A DNA stretch of 64,000 nucleotides from Fodinisporobacter ferrooxydans (GTDB taxonomy: Bacteria; Bacillota; Bacilli; Tumebacillales; MYW30-H2), in NCBI RefSeq assembly GCF_022818495.1, contig NZ_CP089291.1, positions 3,303,501 through 3,367,500 of the forward strand, written 5' to 3'. Position numbers and translations under genes: made by a program. Positions 9,535 to 18,758 of this stretch are shown in pieces; position 1 is the stretch's first letter; each line of letters begins with the position of its first letter. The notes under the pieces are model-generated. The model did no database searches and was not told where the DNA came from. It saw nothing but the letters and a program-made list of their open reading frames with translations.

Positions 9535-10862
9535 TGCGGTTGCCGAATGAGCGTTTGCAATTGTATAAAAACTATTTGCACCAAGTAAAACCGATCCGAG
9601 TCAATGGAAAAGTCACAAAGGTTATTGGCATAACCGTTGAATCACAAGGACCTGCAGCAAAAATTGGCGATATATGCAAAATTCATTCTTCCACGAGAGA
9701 AGCCACGCTTGCGGAGGTTGTCGGATTTCGGGATCATCGGGTTGTATTGATGCCATTTTCGGATATGAGCGCGATCGGACCAGGCAGTGAAATTGTCGGT
9801 ACAGGGGAATCCCTGCGTGTTCGTGTAGGCAGAGAACTCTTGGGCAGAATCGTAAACGGCCTTGGCGAACCGATTGATTCATATGGGGATTTGTTCACGC
9901 AAACGGTATATCCGGCACAGCAAAATCCTCCGAATCCGCTAACCAGACCTAGAATTACGGACGTACAAGAAGTAGGCGTTCGAGCCATTGATGCACTGCT
10001 GACAATTGGACGCGGCCAACGGGTCGGCGTATTTGCCGGCAGCGGTGTTGGGAAAAGCACGCTATTAGGCATGATTGCCCGCAATACTGCTGCGGATGTG
10101 AATGTCATCGCATTGATTGGCGAGCGGGGGAGAGAAGTACGGGAGTTTATTGATAAAGATCTAGGCTCTGAAGGTTTGCAAAGATCTGTTGTGGTAGTGG
10201 CAACGTCTGATCAGCCTCCATTGATGCGAATAAAAGGAGCATTCGTCGCAACTTCGATTGCCGAATACTTTCGCGATCAGGGGTATTCTGTCAATCTTAT
10301 GATGGATTCGGTCACGCGTGTGGCGATGGCCCAACGGGAAATTGGCCTGGCAATCGGAGAACCGCCGACGACAAAAGGGTATACACCGTCTGTATTTGCC
10401 CTTTTGCCCAAGTTGCTGGAAAGGGCCGGGACTTCCGAGAAAGGTACGATTACCGGTCTTTATACGGTGCTTGTCGATGGTGATGATCTGAATGAACCGA
10501 TTGCAGATGCAGTTCGAGGAATTTTGGATGGACATATTGTCCTCTCAAGAGATCTTGCGAACCGGGGGCATTTTCCAGCCATTGATGTACTAGGGAGCAT
10601 TTCCCGTTTGATGACAGATATTACAGACTTTGATCAAAGAGATGCAGCAAGAAAACTGCGGACGATCCTGGCGGTTTATCGGGATGCGGAAGATCTGATC
10701 AAGATCGGCGCGTATCAAAGCGGGACAAATGAAAGAGTGGATATCGCGATTCGTCATGTCGACCAAGCAGAAGATTTTTTGCGTCAGGATATGCATGAAC
10801 AAGCGACTTTTTCTGACAGTCGTTTACGCTTACTCGAGCATTTTGGAGGAATCAACATATGA
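9534..10862 (+). CDS. fliI: Flagellum-specific ATPase FliI
   Basis: ATPase of the flagellar type III export apparatus, related to F1-beta. 442 residues. Walker A is FAGSGVGKSTLLGMIAR around residues 165-181, followed by ALIGERGREVREF, and Walker B MMDSVTRVAMAQREI with GLAIGEPPTTKGYTPSVF as in all type III ATPases. ATG 9534 overlaps the stop of fliH (TAATG), and its own stop overlaps the start of fliJ (ATGA), so the three export genes are translationally coupled. Confidence 0.97.
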   Translation: MRLPNERLQLYKNYLHQVKPIRVNGKVTKVIGITVESQGPAAKIGDICKIHSSTREATLAEVVGFRDHRVVLMPFSDMSAIGPGSEIVGTGESLRVRVGRELLGRIVNGLGEPIDSYGDLFTQTVYPAQQNPPNPLTRPRITDVQEVGVRAIDALLTIGRGQRVGVFAGSGVGKSTLLGMIARNTAADVNVIALIGERGREVREFIDKDLGSEGLQRSVVVVATSDQPPLMRIKGAFVATSIAEYFRDQGYSVNLMMDSVTRVAMAQREIGLAIGEPPTTKGYTPSVFALLPKLLERAGTSEKGTITGLYTVLVDGDDLNEPIADAVRGILDGHIVLSRDLANRGHFPAIDVLGSISRLMTDITDFDQRDAARKLRTILAVYRDAEDLIKIGAYQSGTNERVDIAIRHVDQAEDFLRQDMHEQATFSDSRLRLLEHFGGINI

Positions 10863-11302
10863 ATCGTAAAGTTGCAACCTCAACAAAAATCGCCAATTTT
10901 AAAAAACATCTGCGCGGTACGGCAGAATTGGAGTATGAAGAAGCATGCAATCAATTGAATGCTTGGCAAAAAAAACTTGACGATAAGCAAAGGGAAGTTC
11001 ATGAGGCACAGTCAAGCGTATCGATTGCATTGGAAGCGCGCATGCACACTGCAGAAATTGTATCGTGGCAGCGTTTTATCGATGTATGTAAGCAGCAAAT
11101 GGCAGAATTATCGATGCACTGCCAGCGAACGGAAGCCCTCTGCAAAGAAAAGCGCGAGCGATTGATTGAAAGCTATCAGGAAGAACAAAAATGGATCGAA
11201 TATCGAAATCGTCAAATCATCCTGCAAAAAAAAGCGTTGGAATTTTCTGAACAAAAATTTTTGGATGAACTTGCGGTTCAAAGAAATTCACGTCCAGAAT
11301 AG
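10859..11302 (+). CDS. fliJ: Flagellar export protein FliJ
   Basis: Soluble coiled-coil partner of FliI that shuttles chaperones and activates the export gate. 147 residues, almost entirely predicted helical, rich in Glu, Gln, Lys and Arg, with no recognisable catalytic motif, as usual in the family. Identification relies on length, coiled-coil character and its fixed place directly after fliI (ATGA overlap). Confidence 0.85.
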   Translation: MNRKVATSTKIANFKKHLRGTAELEYEEACNQLNAWQKKLDDKQREVHEAQSSVSIALEARMHTAEIVSWQRFIDVCKQQMAELSMHCQRTEALCKEKRERLIESYQEEQKWIEYRNRQIILQKKALEFSEQKFLDELAVQRNSRPE

Positions 11303-11313
11303 AGGTGGCGTGA

Positions 11314-11877
11314 ATGGGAGCAAAGGAAAAGAAGAATCGGTTTCAATGGTTTCTATACATCGTATGTATTCCGGTGCTGTTTACACTTTTATTATCCATG
11401 GTCGTATTAAGCATGCTCGGTTTCCCGGTCATTGGGAAATTAAAAACAGTTTTTCATTCGATGTACACACATGGGAATGCAACGAATGTGCAAAAAACGG
11501 CCAATCAAAAGCAGACAACGGCCAATCAAAATTCGAATGGAAATTTGCAAGCTGCGATCCGCCAATTGCAATCGAAAAATCAGCAACTAAATCAATCGAA
11601 CAATAGCGACAATCAAGAAATTTCAGCATTGCAGCAGCAAGTCAAGCAGTTGCGGCAACAGTTGACAGCGGCCAACCAGGTTTCGCAAACATATGTTGAC
11701 CAAGCGAAGGTGTATGCCGCGATGCAACCGGATCAGGCTGCGAAAATCATTCAGCAATTGCCGGAAAATGTGGCGCTGCAAGTATTGTCACATTTGCAGC
11801 AAACGACAGAAGCTGCCATTTTCGACAAAATGGATCCGAAAACCGCTGCAAACTACCTGGCAAAACTTGCCCATTAA
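11314..11877 (+). CDS. ylxF: YlxF/MotE-like membrane protein of the flagellar operon
   Basis: 187-residue membrane protein of the MotE/MgtE-N family found between fliJ and fliK in Bacillales. It has one N-terminal transmembrane helix (residues about 14-36, LYIVCIPVLFTLLLSMVVLS), a Gln/Asn/Lys-rich linker with a coiled coil (QEISALQQQVKQLRQQL), and a C-terminal MgtE_N-like helical domain (YAAMQPDQAAKIIQQLPENV, then FDKMDPKTAANYLAKL). The family is thought to help stator or motor assembly, but its exact role in Bacillales is unsettled. The linker includes a repeated QTTANQ-like segment. Confidence 0.85.
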   Translation: MGAKEKKNRFQWFLYIVCIPVLFTLLLSMVVLSMLGFPVIGKLKTVFHSMYTHGNATNVQKTANQKQTTANQNSNGNLQAAIRQLQSKNQQLNQSNNSDNQEISALQQQVKQLRQQLTAANQVSQTYVDQAKVYAAMQPDQAAKIIQQLPENVALQVLSHLQQTTEAAIFDKMDPKTAANYLAKLAH

Positions 11878-11910
11878 CGGCAGGTGATTTTTTGAAAGGA
11901 GGTGATAACG

Positions 11911-13254
11911 ATGGGGTTCGGAGCAGCTTTTATACGATCGCAAACTCAACTTTTGACGCAAGGAGCCAAGGGGACATCTGCGAAAACCAGCCAGGACAGC
12001 GCGCAAGGACAAAGCAATACACAGGGCCAGGGAATATTTGCGGAATTTCTAAAATTCGAGCAGATTCTCCTGCCGGCAAAGAAGATGAATGCAGCGTTTC
12101 CGACTGTCGATGCAAAACACAAGACAAGTACAACGAAAGACATGTCAAATCCAGAGACGCTACAAATCGTATTGCAATCGCTGCAAGCGTCGATTTTGCA
12201 GTTGCAGCACGTCATGCAGGCAAATCAAAGTTTGCCTCGCGTTTTGGACCAGCAGCAGAAAAAAGCTGCAGATCAATTGCTCACGGACATCGAGTCGTTT
12301 CTCGGACAAATCAAAGCAAACGCAGCCGGATTAGGAGTTCAAAATGATGCAATCAAAACAAACCCCCTGTTCGACTCGTTGCAGACACAGTGGCAAACAG
12401 TTAAGCAAGATCTTCAATCTCTTGCAAAATTTCCCGCTCTGGATCCGAGAATTTCGAAGATTCTAGACTCTGTAAGGAATTTTCAATTGCTGCAAACAGC
12501 ATCCCAAAAACCATCCGGCGTTTCGCTGCAAAATCCGCTTATGGCAAGTCAAATTCATACGAGTCCTGCTGCAGATCAAGCAGTTGTTGATGCAATGACT
12601 CATAACAGCAGTGCCAAAGCGGAACCTGTCAAGAAAAACGCTCTCATGCAACAGGATGCGGGCAATGTCTTGCAAGGCATGGCGGGTTCGTCTGTTTCAA
12701 GCCATACAGTCAATGTCAATGTACCGGAAAAAGTGCCTGTAGCACGTTTTTCCACCGCATTTCAACAGATGTTGGATCAAAGTATGCACCAAGCCGGTAC
12801 AGGCATCATGCAAGACCAGAATGGAACGACACAATTCCGCATGAAGCTGGTCCCGGAAGGACTGGGTGAAGTGCATGTCGTCATAACGTCTGACAATTCT
12901 CAAGTATCTGTACAATTGACAACTGCGACAGATCAGGCAAGACAGTTGTTGGAAGCACAAACACAAAATTTGCGTGATATCTTGTCTGCGAAGGGACTCA
13001 CCTGCGATTCGGTTCAAGTGACAACCGGTGTTCCGGATCTGTCTTTCGCTTTTTCCCAATCGGGGGATCAATCCAATAAACAGTGGAGCGAACGTTCTTC
13101 CAAGAATGCCAAAGCTCTTGGGAATATTGCTGACATACAAGCGGATGAAGAGGGCAACAGCGCCGTATGGCAGAAGAGCATGCCGGAATCTGTGCGGCTG
13201 GATTCCCGTGACTACCAGCCAAAATACACGCCCGAATTTGATGCGACCGCATAA
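11911..13254 (+). CDS. fliK: Flagellar hook-length control protein FliK
   Basis: Molecular ruler that measures hook length and triggers the substrate switch in FlhB. 447 residues from ATG 11911, placed by AAGGAGGTGAT at 11896-11906. The N-terminal two thirds are Gln/Ser/Lys-rich and variable, as expected. The C-terminal Flg_hook domain is clear: FRMKLVPEGLGEVHVVITSD followed by VSVQLTTATDQARQLLEAQ and LRDILSAKGLTCDSVQV (residues about 305-370). In the usual place before flgD. Confidence 0.92.
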   Translation: MGFGAAFIRSQTQLLTQGAKGTSAKTSQDSAQGQSNTQGQGIFAEFLKFEQILLPAKKMNAAFPTVDAKHKTSTTKDMSNPETLQIVLQSLQASILQLQHVMQANQSLPRVLDQQQKKAADQLLTDIESFLGQIKANAAGLGVQNDAIKTNPLFDSLQTQWQTVKQDLQSLAKFPALDPRISKILDSVRNFQLLQTASQKPSGVSLQNPLMASQIHTSPAADQAVVDAMTHNSSAKAEPVKKNALMQQDAGNVLQGMAGSSVSSHTVNVNVPEKVPVARFSTAFQQMLDQSMHQAGTGIMQDQNGTTQFRMKLVPEGLGEVHVVITSDNSQVSVQLTTATDQARQLLEAQTQNLRDILSAKGLTCDSVQVTTGVPDLSFAFSQSGDQSNKQWSERSSKNAKALGNIADIQADEEGNSAVWQKSMPESVRLDSRDYQPKYTPEFDATA

Positions 13255-13298
13255 GCGATCTTGTTTCTTCAGATTTTTGCCGGATTGGAGTGATATGC

Positions 13299-13748
13299 AT
13301 GAGCAGTACAGGTGTAACAAGCACAACGGGTTCGCAACCAGCCAGTCAAAATGTTGCCCAAAGTATTACACAAGCGACGAACAACGCATTAGGCAAGGAT
13401 GCATTTTTGCAGTTGCTGGTCACGCAGATGAAGTACCAGGATCCGCTGCAGCCGATGAATAATACACAATTTGTGTCGCAGTTGGCGCAGTTTAGTTCAC
13501 TGGAACAAATGAGCAATGTGGCCAATGAGCAGCAAAGCATGATCACGCAAATCGAAGGTTTGCGACAATCGACGCAATTGGGGGTCGGATTTCAATTGCT
13601 CGGTACGAATGTGCAAGTGCAGACAACCGATTCGTCCGTTTCCGGGCAAGTGACTGCAGTCAAAAATGATCCGAATAACGGCACCGTATTGGTGATCGGC
13701 AATACGAACGTACCTCTTTCCACCATACAATCCATCGAGAAAGGGTGA
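13299..13748 (+). CDS. flgD: Flagellar hook-capping protein FlgD (short form)
   Basis: Cap protein required for hook polymerisation. 149 residues from ATG 13299, with TTGGAG at 13285-13290. The family core is present: LGKDAFLQLLVTQMKYQDPL then NNTQFVSQLAQFSSLEQMSN. The short form with a reduced C-terminal tail (VTAVKNDPNNGTVLVIGN) is typical of Bacillus-type FlgD. Followed by the small TIGR02530-type gene and flgE. Confidence 0.93.
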   Translation: MSSTGVTSTTGSQPASQNVAQSITQATNNALGKDAFLQLLVTQMKYQDPLQPMNNTQFVSQLAQFSSLEQMSNVANEQQSMITQIEGLRQSTQLGVGFQLLGTNVQVQTTDSSVSGQVTAVKNDPNNGTVLVIGNTNVPLSTIQSIEKG

Positions 13749-13755
13749 TAAAGAT

Positions 13756-14193
13756 ATGCCGTCAGACTGGATCTACGGTCAAAGTCTCTATCGTCCTGTT
13801 TCGAAGCCGGAACATGCGCCAGCGCACCAGCAGCAACGCAAATCCGTTCCAATTGGCCATTCGAAACACTCGTTTGCAGACGTTTTGCACACGAAGATCC
13901 AAGCGTCCGGAAATCAGTCGGAAATAGAGACAGACGATCGGCCGCTGCTCTTTTCAAAACACGCAGAAGAGCGATTGCGACTGCGCTCGATACAAATTAC
14001 ACCGGATCAAATGCGCAGAATTCAATCGGGGATTGAACAAGTGGCGCAAAAAGGCGGAAAAGATTCTTTGGTCATATGCGGAAATGTATCCCTTGTTGTG
14101 AATATACCAAAGCGTACTGTCATTACGGCATTGGATGGAACTGCACCCAACAATCATGTCTTTACAAACATCGACAGCGCCGTGATCGTATAA
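13756..14193 (+). CDS. Flagellar operon protein, TIGR02530 family
   Basis: 145-residue protein of the conserved but poorly characterised family found next to flgD in Firmicutes flagellar operons. The N-terminal 60 residues are polar and Gln/His-rich (probably disordered). The conserved part begins FSKHAEERLRLRSIQITPDQ (residues about 71-90) and ends in a beta-rich segment VICGNVSLVVNIPKRTVITA. Its role in hook assembly is inferred from position only. AAGGGTGAT precedes ATG 13756. Confidence 0.85.
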   Translation: MPSDWIYGQSLYRPVSKPEHAPAHQQQRKSVPIGHSKHSFADVLHTKIQASGNQSEIETDDRPLLFSKHAEERLRLRSIQITPDQMRRIQSGIEQVAQKGGKDSLVICGNVSLVVNIPKRTVITALDGTAPNNHVFTNIDSAVIV

Positions 14194-14276
14194 GCCGGAC
14201 CTCTTGGAGGAAGCTTGCGGGAAACGGAAGGACAGAAGTTTCCCCGGTACGCCAATACTTAAAGGAGGGTTTATTC

Positions 14277-15098
14277 ATGTTAAAATCGCTGTATTCAGGA
14301 ATTTCCGGCATGCATGCATTTCAAACAAAATTGGATGTGATCGGAAATAATATCGCAAACGTCAATACGGTAGGGTTTAAAACCGGCCGTGTCATGTTTA
14401 GCGACATTTTAAGCCAAACGGTGCAAGGCGCTTCAGCGGGCAACGGAAATGGAATCGCCGGCACAAATCCGCAGCAAATTGGACTTGGCACGCAAATCAG
14501 CAACATCGATACGATCTTTACAAATGGAAGTCCGGAGACGACAAACAATCCGCTTGATGTCGCGATCAGCGGCGACGGCTTTTTTACAGTATCCAATGAC
14601 GGCGGTACAACACAGTATTATACCCGGGCGGGAGACTTCTCCATTGACAACAATGGGTATTTGACACTCCCCAACGGATATCAGGTATTGGATTCCAACG
14701 GCTCACCCATTCAAATTCCCAGCGGCAGCAAATTTACGTCGATTGCGCCGGACGGGACGGTTACATATTCCGATCTGGCGACTGGAACACCGACAAAGGG
14801 ACCGCAAATCGGGTTGACTGTGTTTCCGAATCCGGCAGGTTTGACGAAAATCGGCGGCAACATGTACCAAGCGTCCGACAACTCCAATCCTGGCGGAGCG
14901 ACATCGCTTCCCACTCCAGTTGCTCCTGGGACGGGTGGCACAAATCAACTTCAAGTGGGCACGCTGGAAATGTCAAATGTCGATTTGACGAATGAGTTTG
15001 CCGAGATGATTGTTGCACAGCAAGGGTTTAATGCAAACTCCAAAATTATCACGACAGACAATCAAATTTTGCAGACTGTCGTGAATTTAAAGCAATAA
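14277..15098 (+). CDS. flgE: Flagellar hook protein FlgE
   Basis: Structural subunit of the hook, the universal joint between rod and filament. 273 residues from ATG 14277 behind AAAGGAGGG (14261-14269). N-terminal axial signature YSGISGMHAFQTKLDVIGNN and IANVNTVGFKTGRVMFSDI; central PLDVAISGDGFFTV and YTRAGDFSIDNNGYL; C-terminal DLTNEFAEMIVAQQGFNANS. It could be named FlgG from domain hits alone, but position after flgD favours FlgE. The frame is open upstream to 14076, which is not used. Confidence 0.92.
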   Translation: MLKSLYSGISGMHAFQTKLDVIGNNIANVNTVGFKTGRVMFSDILSQTVQGASAGNGNGIAGTNPQQIGLGTQISNIDTIFTNGSPETTNNPLDVAISGDGFFTVSNDGGTTQYYTRAGDFSIDNNGYLTLPNGYQVLDSNGSPIQIPSGSKFTSIAPDGTVTYSDLATGTPTKGPQIGLTVFPNPAGLTKIGGNMYQASDNSNPGGATSLPTPVAPGTGGTNQLQVGTLEMSNVDLTNEFAEMIVAQQGFNANSKIITTDNQILQTVVNLKQ

Positions 15099-15148
15099 TC
15101 GTTTTTAATAGTGCGCGTTCAAATTTTCATTTTGATTGGAAAAGCGTG

Positions 15149-15172
15149 GGCGAAGGCGTATCTACCTTCGCC
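15149..15172 (+). other. Hairpin between flgE and flbD
   Basis: GGCGAAGG (15149-15156) and CCTTCGCC (15165-15172) form a perfect 8-bp stem with an 8-base loop and no T tract. It may protect or mark an RNA processing point inside the long transcript; function is not shown. Confidence 0.5.
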
Positions 15173-15196
15173 AGGTTCCGGGGAGGATTGGGTTAT

Positions 15197-15430
15197 ATGA
15201 TACGCCTTACACGCTTGAATGGTTCGAAAATGGTTGTAAACGGTTTGTTTGTAGAGATGATTGAAGCGACGCCGGATACGGTAATTACATTGACTACCGG
15301 GAAGAAAATAGTCGTCAAAGAACCGGTCGATGCAGTGATCGATGCGGTCGTTCAATTTTATCGAACGGTCGGTTTCATCAAACAAACCGTGCTTGTCAAA
15401 GCGGAGGGTACCAATACCAATGAAGAATAA
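15197..15430 (+). CDS. flbD: Flagellar FlbD family protein (SwrD)
   Basis: 77-residue protein of the FlbD/SwrD family, beginning MIRLTRLNGSKMVVNGLFVE and containing TVITLTTGKKIVVKEPVDAV. In B. subtilis the homologue SwrD raises flagellar motor power and is needed for swarming; that role is taken from the family. Start ATG 15197 follows GGGGAGG at about 15180-15186. Its 3' end overlaps the start of fliL by 11 bases. Confidence 0.9.
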   Translation: MIRLTRLNGSKMVVNGLFVEMIEATPDTVITLTTGKKIVVKEPVDAVIDAVVQFYRTVGFIKQTVLVKAEGTNTNEE

Positions 15431-15854
15431 ATTAGTAAAAACGATGATCCTGATTTTGCTGATCATCACCGTACTCGCTGTTGGAATTGTATTTGGATAT
15501 GTTTATTTTTTCAAATCGCCGGGAGTGAACAAACCTCATGTACCAACAGCGGCTGAAATGTCGGCTGCCCAATATGCGCTGCCGCAAATTACCACGAATC
15601 TGCAAGGAGGCAGCATTATTCAGGTCACCATCACGCTGCAGGCAGATTCCAGCAAGGCAAAAGATGAGCTTGACAAACGCAAGGCGCAAGTCATGGACAC
15701 AATTAACGGTTTGCTGCATGACATGACCAAAGTGGATTTGGAAAAACCGGATGGATTGAATCTGCTGAAGAAAAAAATTATTCAAAGCATCAATTCCTAT
15801 ATGAGTGATGGTAAAGTGACGGATGTGTACTATGCAAATCCGATTATTCAATAA
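15420..15854 (+). CDS. fliL: Flagellar basal body-associated protein FliL
   Basis: Single-pass membrane protein located around the stator units. 144 residues from ATG 15420, which lies inside the end of flbD behind GCGGAGGG. One N-terminal transmembrane segment (KTMILILLIITVLAVGIVFG, residues about 7-26) and a periplasmic domain with the family pattern ITTNLQGGSIIQVTITLQAD and FliL-type end LLKKKIIQSINSYMSDGKVT. Confidence 0.92.
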   Translation: MKNKLVKTMILILLIITVLAVGIVFGYVYFFKSPGVNKPHVPTAAEMSAAQYALPQITTNLQGGSIIQVTITLQADSSKAKDELDKRKAQVMDTINGLLHDMTKVDLEKPDGLNLLKKKIIQSINSYMSDGKVTDVYYANPIIQ

Positions 15855-15922
15855 GCACAAGAGAGAAAGATATTCTGTCATCAAGAAGCAAAAGGTTGTA
15901 ACGAGGGAGAGGAGTGGTGGAA

Positions 15923-16921
15923 TTGGCTGAAGTTTTATCTCAAGCGGAAATTGACGCCCTTCTTTCTGCATTATCTTCTGGAGAATTGATTGCAGACGAC
16001 ATTCGAAAAGACGAAACGGAACGAAAAGTCAGGGTTTACGATTTCAAACGCGCCATGCGTTTCTCAAAAGATCAAGTACGCAGTATGACAAGGATTTTTG
16101 AAAACTATGGACGGTTTTTAACATCCTATTTTTCGGCGCAATTGCGTACGTATGTTGAAATAGACGTAGCTTCTGTCGATCAATTGCCCTATGAGGAATT
16201 TATCCGCTCGATCCCCAAAATGACAATTTTAAATATATTCAATATTCATCCTTTAGAAGGAAAATTTGTCATGGAAATTAATCCGAATGTCGCTTTTGCC
16301 ATGCTTGACCGGCTGATGGGGGGAACCGGAAATCTGATGGAAACGTCCCGCAGTTTGACAGAAATTGAAACGTCTGTCATGGAGCAGATTTTCCATCGGG
16401 CATTAGATAGTTTTCGTGATGCTTGGAAAGATATTATCGATTTTCTGCCGGAACTTGATGTAATTGAAGAAAACCCGCAATTTATGCAGTTGGTGTCGCC
16501 GAATGAAACGGTTGCCGTTGTAACGTTAAGTGTAAAAATAGGTGAAATTACCGGAATGATTAATTTTTGTATGCCGCATGTGGTGCTTGAACCGATTATT
16601 CCCAAACTTTCCGTTCATTATTTTGTCGATCAGCAAAAATCGAAACGGGAAAGGCCGGAAGATCAGGAAACCATCAAAAAACAGTTGAATCGGGCATTTG
16701 TAACTGTGAGCGCCGAGCTTGGGCATACCAGAATTCAAGTACGGGAACTCCTGGAATTAAGTGTCGGGGATGTAATTACATTGGATGATTCCATTGATGA
16801 TCGCATAAAGCTTTTCGTAGGCGGCAAACAGAAGTTTTTTGGGCAACCTGGCTTGTATAAAGGAAAGGTAGCTATGCAAATCACTTCCGTAATCGATGAA
16901 GAAGGAGGGCTGGACGAATGA
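15923..16921 (+). CDS. fliM: Flagellar motor switch protein FliM
   Basis: C-ring protein that binds phosphorylated CheY and switches rotation. About 332 residues. N-terminal CheY-P binding peptide [13 protein letters not shown]; middle CheC-like domain including [21 protein letters not shown]-terminal SpoA domain [23 protein letters not shown] 15923 gives the family start ([14 protein letters not shown]) and lies 9 bases after GAGAGGAG; GTG 15914 and 15917 are too close to that site. It overlaps fliY by ATGA. Confidence 0.95.
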   Translation: MAEVLSQAEIDALLSALSSGELIADDIRKDETERKVRVYDFKRAMRFSKDQVRSMTRIFENYGRFLTSYFSAQLRTYVEIDVASVDQLPYEEFIRSIPKMTILNIFNIHPLEGKFVMEINPNVAFAMLDRLMGGTGNLMETSRSLTEIETSVMEQIFHRALDSFRDAWKDIIDFLPELDVIEENPQFMQLVSPNETVAVVTLSVKIGEITGMINFCMPHVVLEPIIPKLSVHYFVDQQKSKRERPEDQETIKKQLNRAFVTVSAELGHTRIQVRELLELSVGDVITLDDSIDDRIKLFVGGKQKFFGQPGLYKGKVAMQITSVIDEEGGLDE

Positions 16922-18300
16922 ATAATAAAGATTTGTTGTCACAAGAGGAGATTGATGCGTTACTTCGTCAGGGTTCCCAAGACGAAGCGTCCACGACTCC
17001 CGCTTCTGATTTAATAGATCATGCCATGTATGTCAGGGACTATTTGACCGAATTCGAACAAGACACAATCGGTGAAATTGGCAACATTACATTTGGAACG
17101 GCTGCGACAACGTTATCCACATTACTGCGGCAAAAGGTCGATATTACAACACCCACTGTATCTGTCGTAAGGCGAGACGAAATTGCGGACGATGTACCGC
17201 TTCCGCATGTAACGATCCGCGTCGAGTATACGGATGGATTTGAGGGGGCCAACGTATTGGCCATTCGCACCGATGATGCAAAGATCATCGCTGACTTAAT
17301 GTTGGGCGGTGATGGAACAAATGTTGCAGATGAATTAAATGAACTGCATCTGAGTGCCGTCGCGGAAGCAATGAATCAAATGATGGGATCCGCTTCAACA
17401 TCCATGTCCACTTTATTCAATAAATTTGTCAACATCTCACCTCCGGCTGTCGAGGTCATTGATTTTACCGGATTTTCCATGGAAAGCTTATTTCCCAATG
17501 ACACGATACTGTTAAAAGTTTCATTCCGGCTGATCGTCGGTACATTGATCGATAGTCATATTATGCAATTGTTGCCAGTCACGTTTGCGAAGACTTTAAT
17601 CAGTGCTTTGACGGGTGGCATGATGGATGCGCCAGTGGATTCGGCGCCAAGTTCAACGCAATCGCAACGTTCACTGCAGCGAGAGGATGTTGTGGCGCCA
17701 CATGCACCAGTGCAACAGCCGATCGTGGATGCACTGCCGAACCGAAATGACGGAATTCCATATGCACCAAATCCTGCAGCAACTTCCAATCATATGCCGG
17801 AATATGCAGGACCGGGCGGTTCTGGCAATATGCCGGGAAATACAGGATATATGCCGCCATATGGGCAGCCCATGTATCCCTCCAATCCGTATCAGGGATA
17901 TGGCGGGTATCCGCCCAACCAAGCAGCATCGGCGTATGGTGCATATGCGACGGAACGGCCGAAAGTGATGTCGGAACCCAAAAATGTGCAGCCTGCACAG
18001 TTTAGCCCATTGGAAGGCAATATGCATTCATATGCAAGTATGGGGAATCTTGATTTATTGTTGGATATTCCGTTGTCTGTTACTGTAGAGTTGGGGCGCA
18101 CACGGAAATTGATACGTGAAATTCTCGAACTTGCTCCAGGGGCGATTGTGGAGCTTGATAAATTAGCTGGAGAGCCCGTTGACATTCTTATCAATAATAA
18201 GTTGATTGCAAAAGGAGAAGTAGTCGTCATCGACGAAAATTTTGGCGTGCGGGTCACCGATATTATTAGTCCGGCTGACCGTATACGCAAACTTCAATAG
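16918..18300 (+). CDS. fliY: Flagellar motor switch phosphatase FliY
   Basis: Bacillus-type switch protein that combines a CheY-P phosphatase (CheC-like) with a FliN domain. 460 residues. N-terminal CheY-P binding peptide [16 protein letters not shown]; two CheC active-site helices, one with [17 protein letters not shown] and one with [16 protein letters not shown]-terminal SpoA/FliN domain [20 protein letters not shown] to the end. Residues about 245-375 are an unusually long Pro/Met/Tyr/Gly/Asn-rich linker. Its stop codon is part of an 18-bp tandem duplication. Confidence 0.95.
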   Translation: MNNKDLLSQEEIDALLRQGSQDEASTTPASDLIDHAMYVRDYLTEFEQDTIGEIGNITFGTAATTLSTLLRQKVDITTPTVSVVRRDEIADDVPLPHVTIRVEYTDGFEGANVLAIRTDDAKIIADLMLGGDGTNVADELNELHLSAVAEAMNQMMGSASTSMSTLFNKFVNISPPAVEVIDFTGFSMESLFPNDTILLKVSFRLIVGTLIDSHIMQLLPVTFAKTLISALTGGMMDAPVDSAPSSTQSQRSLQREDVVAPHAPVQQPIVDALPNRNDGIPYAPNPAATSNHMPEYAGPGGSGNMPGNTGYMPPYGQPMYPSNPYQGYGGYPPNQAASAYGAYATERPKVMSEPKNVQPAQFSPLEGNMHSYASMGNLDLLLDIPLSVTVELGRTRKLIREILELAPGAIVELDKLAGEPVDILINNKLIAKGEVVVIDENFGVRVTDIISPADRIRKLQ

Positions 18301-18333
18301 CAGCAGAAGTTACGTTAGCAGCAGAAGTTACGT
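18298..18333 (+). repeat. 18-bp perfect tandem duplication at fliY stop
   Basis: TAGCAGCAGAAGTTACGT occurs twice without gap, at 18298-18315 and 18316-18333. The first copy begins with the fliY stop codon TAG. It adds 18 bases to the fliY-cheY gap and looks like a recent slippage event. Confidence 0.95.
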
Positions 18334-18382
18334 TGCTATTTCCAAATATATAATTTTATTTCTTGAAGGAGAGATTGATAGC

Positions 18383-18745
18383 ATGCCAGCGAAAATTTTG
18401 ATTGTGGATGATGCTGCATTTATGAGAATGATGATTAAAGAGATCATTTCAAAAAATGGGTATGAGGTTGCAGGCGAAGCGAGCGATGGTGCTCAAGCCG
18501 TGCAAAAATATAAGGATTGCCATCCGGACTTGGTAACAATGGACATAACAATGCCGGAGATGGATGGTATTCAGGCGTTGCGGGAGATTCGCAAATTTGA
18601 TCCGGGTGCTAAAATTATTATGTGTTCTGCGATGGGGCAGCAGGCAATGGTTATCGATGCAATACAAGCAGGAGCCAAAGATTTCGTTGTCAAACCATTT
18701 CAAGCAGATCGTGTAATCGAAGCGATCAAAAAAACGTTAGGGTAA
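18383..18745 (+). CDS. cheY: Chemotaxis response regulator CheY
   Basis: Single-domain receiver phosphorylated by CheA; CheY-P binds FliM/FliY. 120 residues from ATG 18383 behind GAAGGAGAG. Acidic pocket Asp9-Asp10 (ILIVDDAAFMRMM), phospho-acceptor Asp54 in LVTMDITMPEMDGI, conserved Ser in MCSAMGQQ and Lys in FVVKPF. Location between fliY and fliO is the standard Bacillus arrangement. Confidence 0.96.
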   Translation: MPAKILIVDDAAFMRMMIKEIISKNGYEVAGEASDGAQAVQKYKDCHPDLVTMDITMPEMDGIQALREIRKFDPGAKIIMCSAMGQQAMVIDAIQAGAKDFVVKPFQADRVIEAIKKTLG

Positions 18746-18758
18746 TTACGGATTGATC

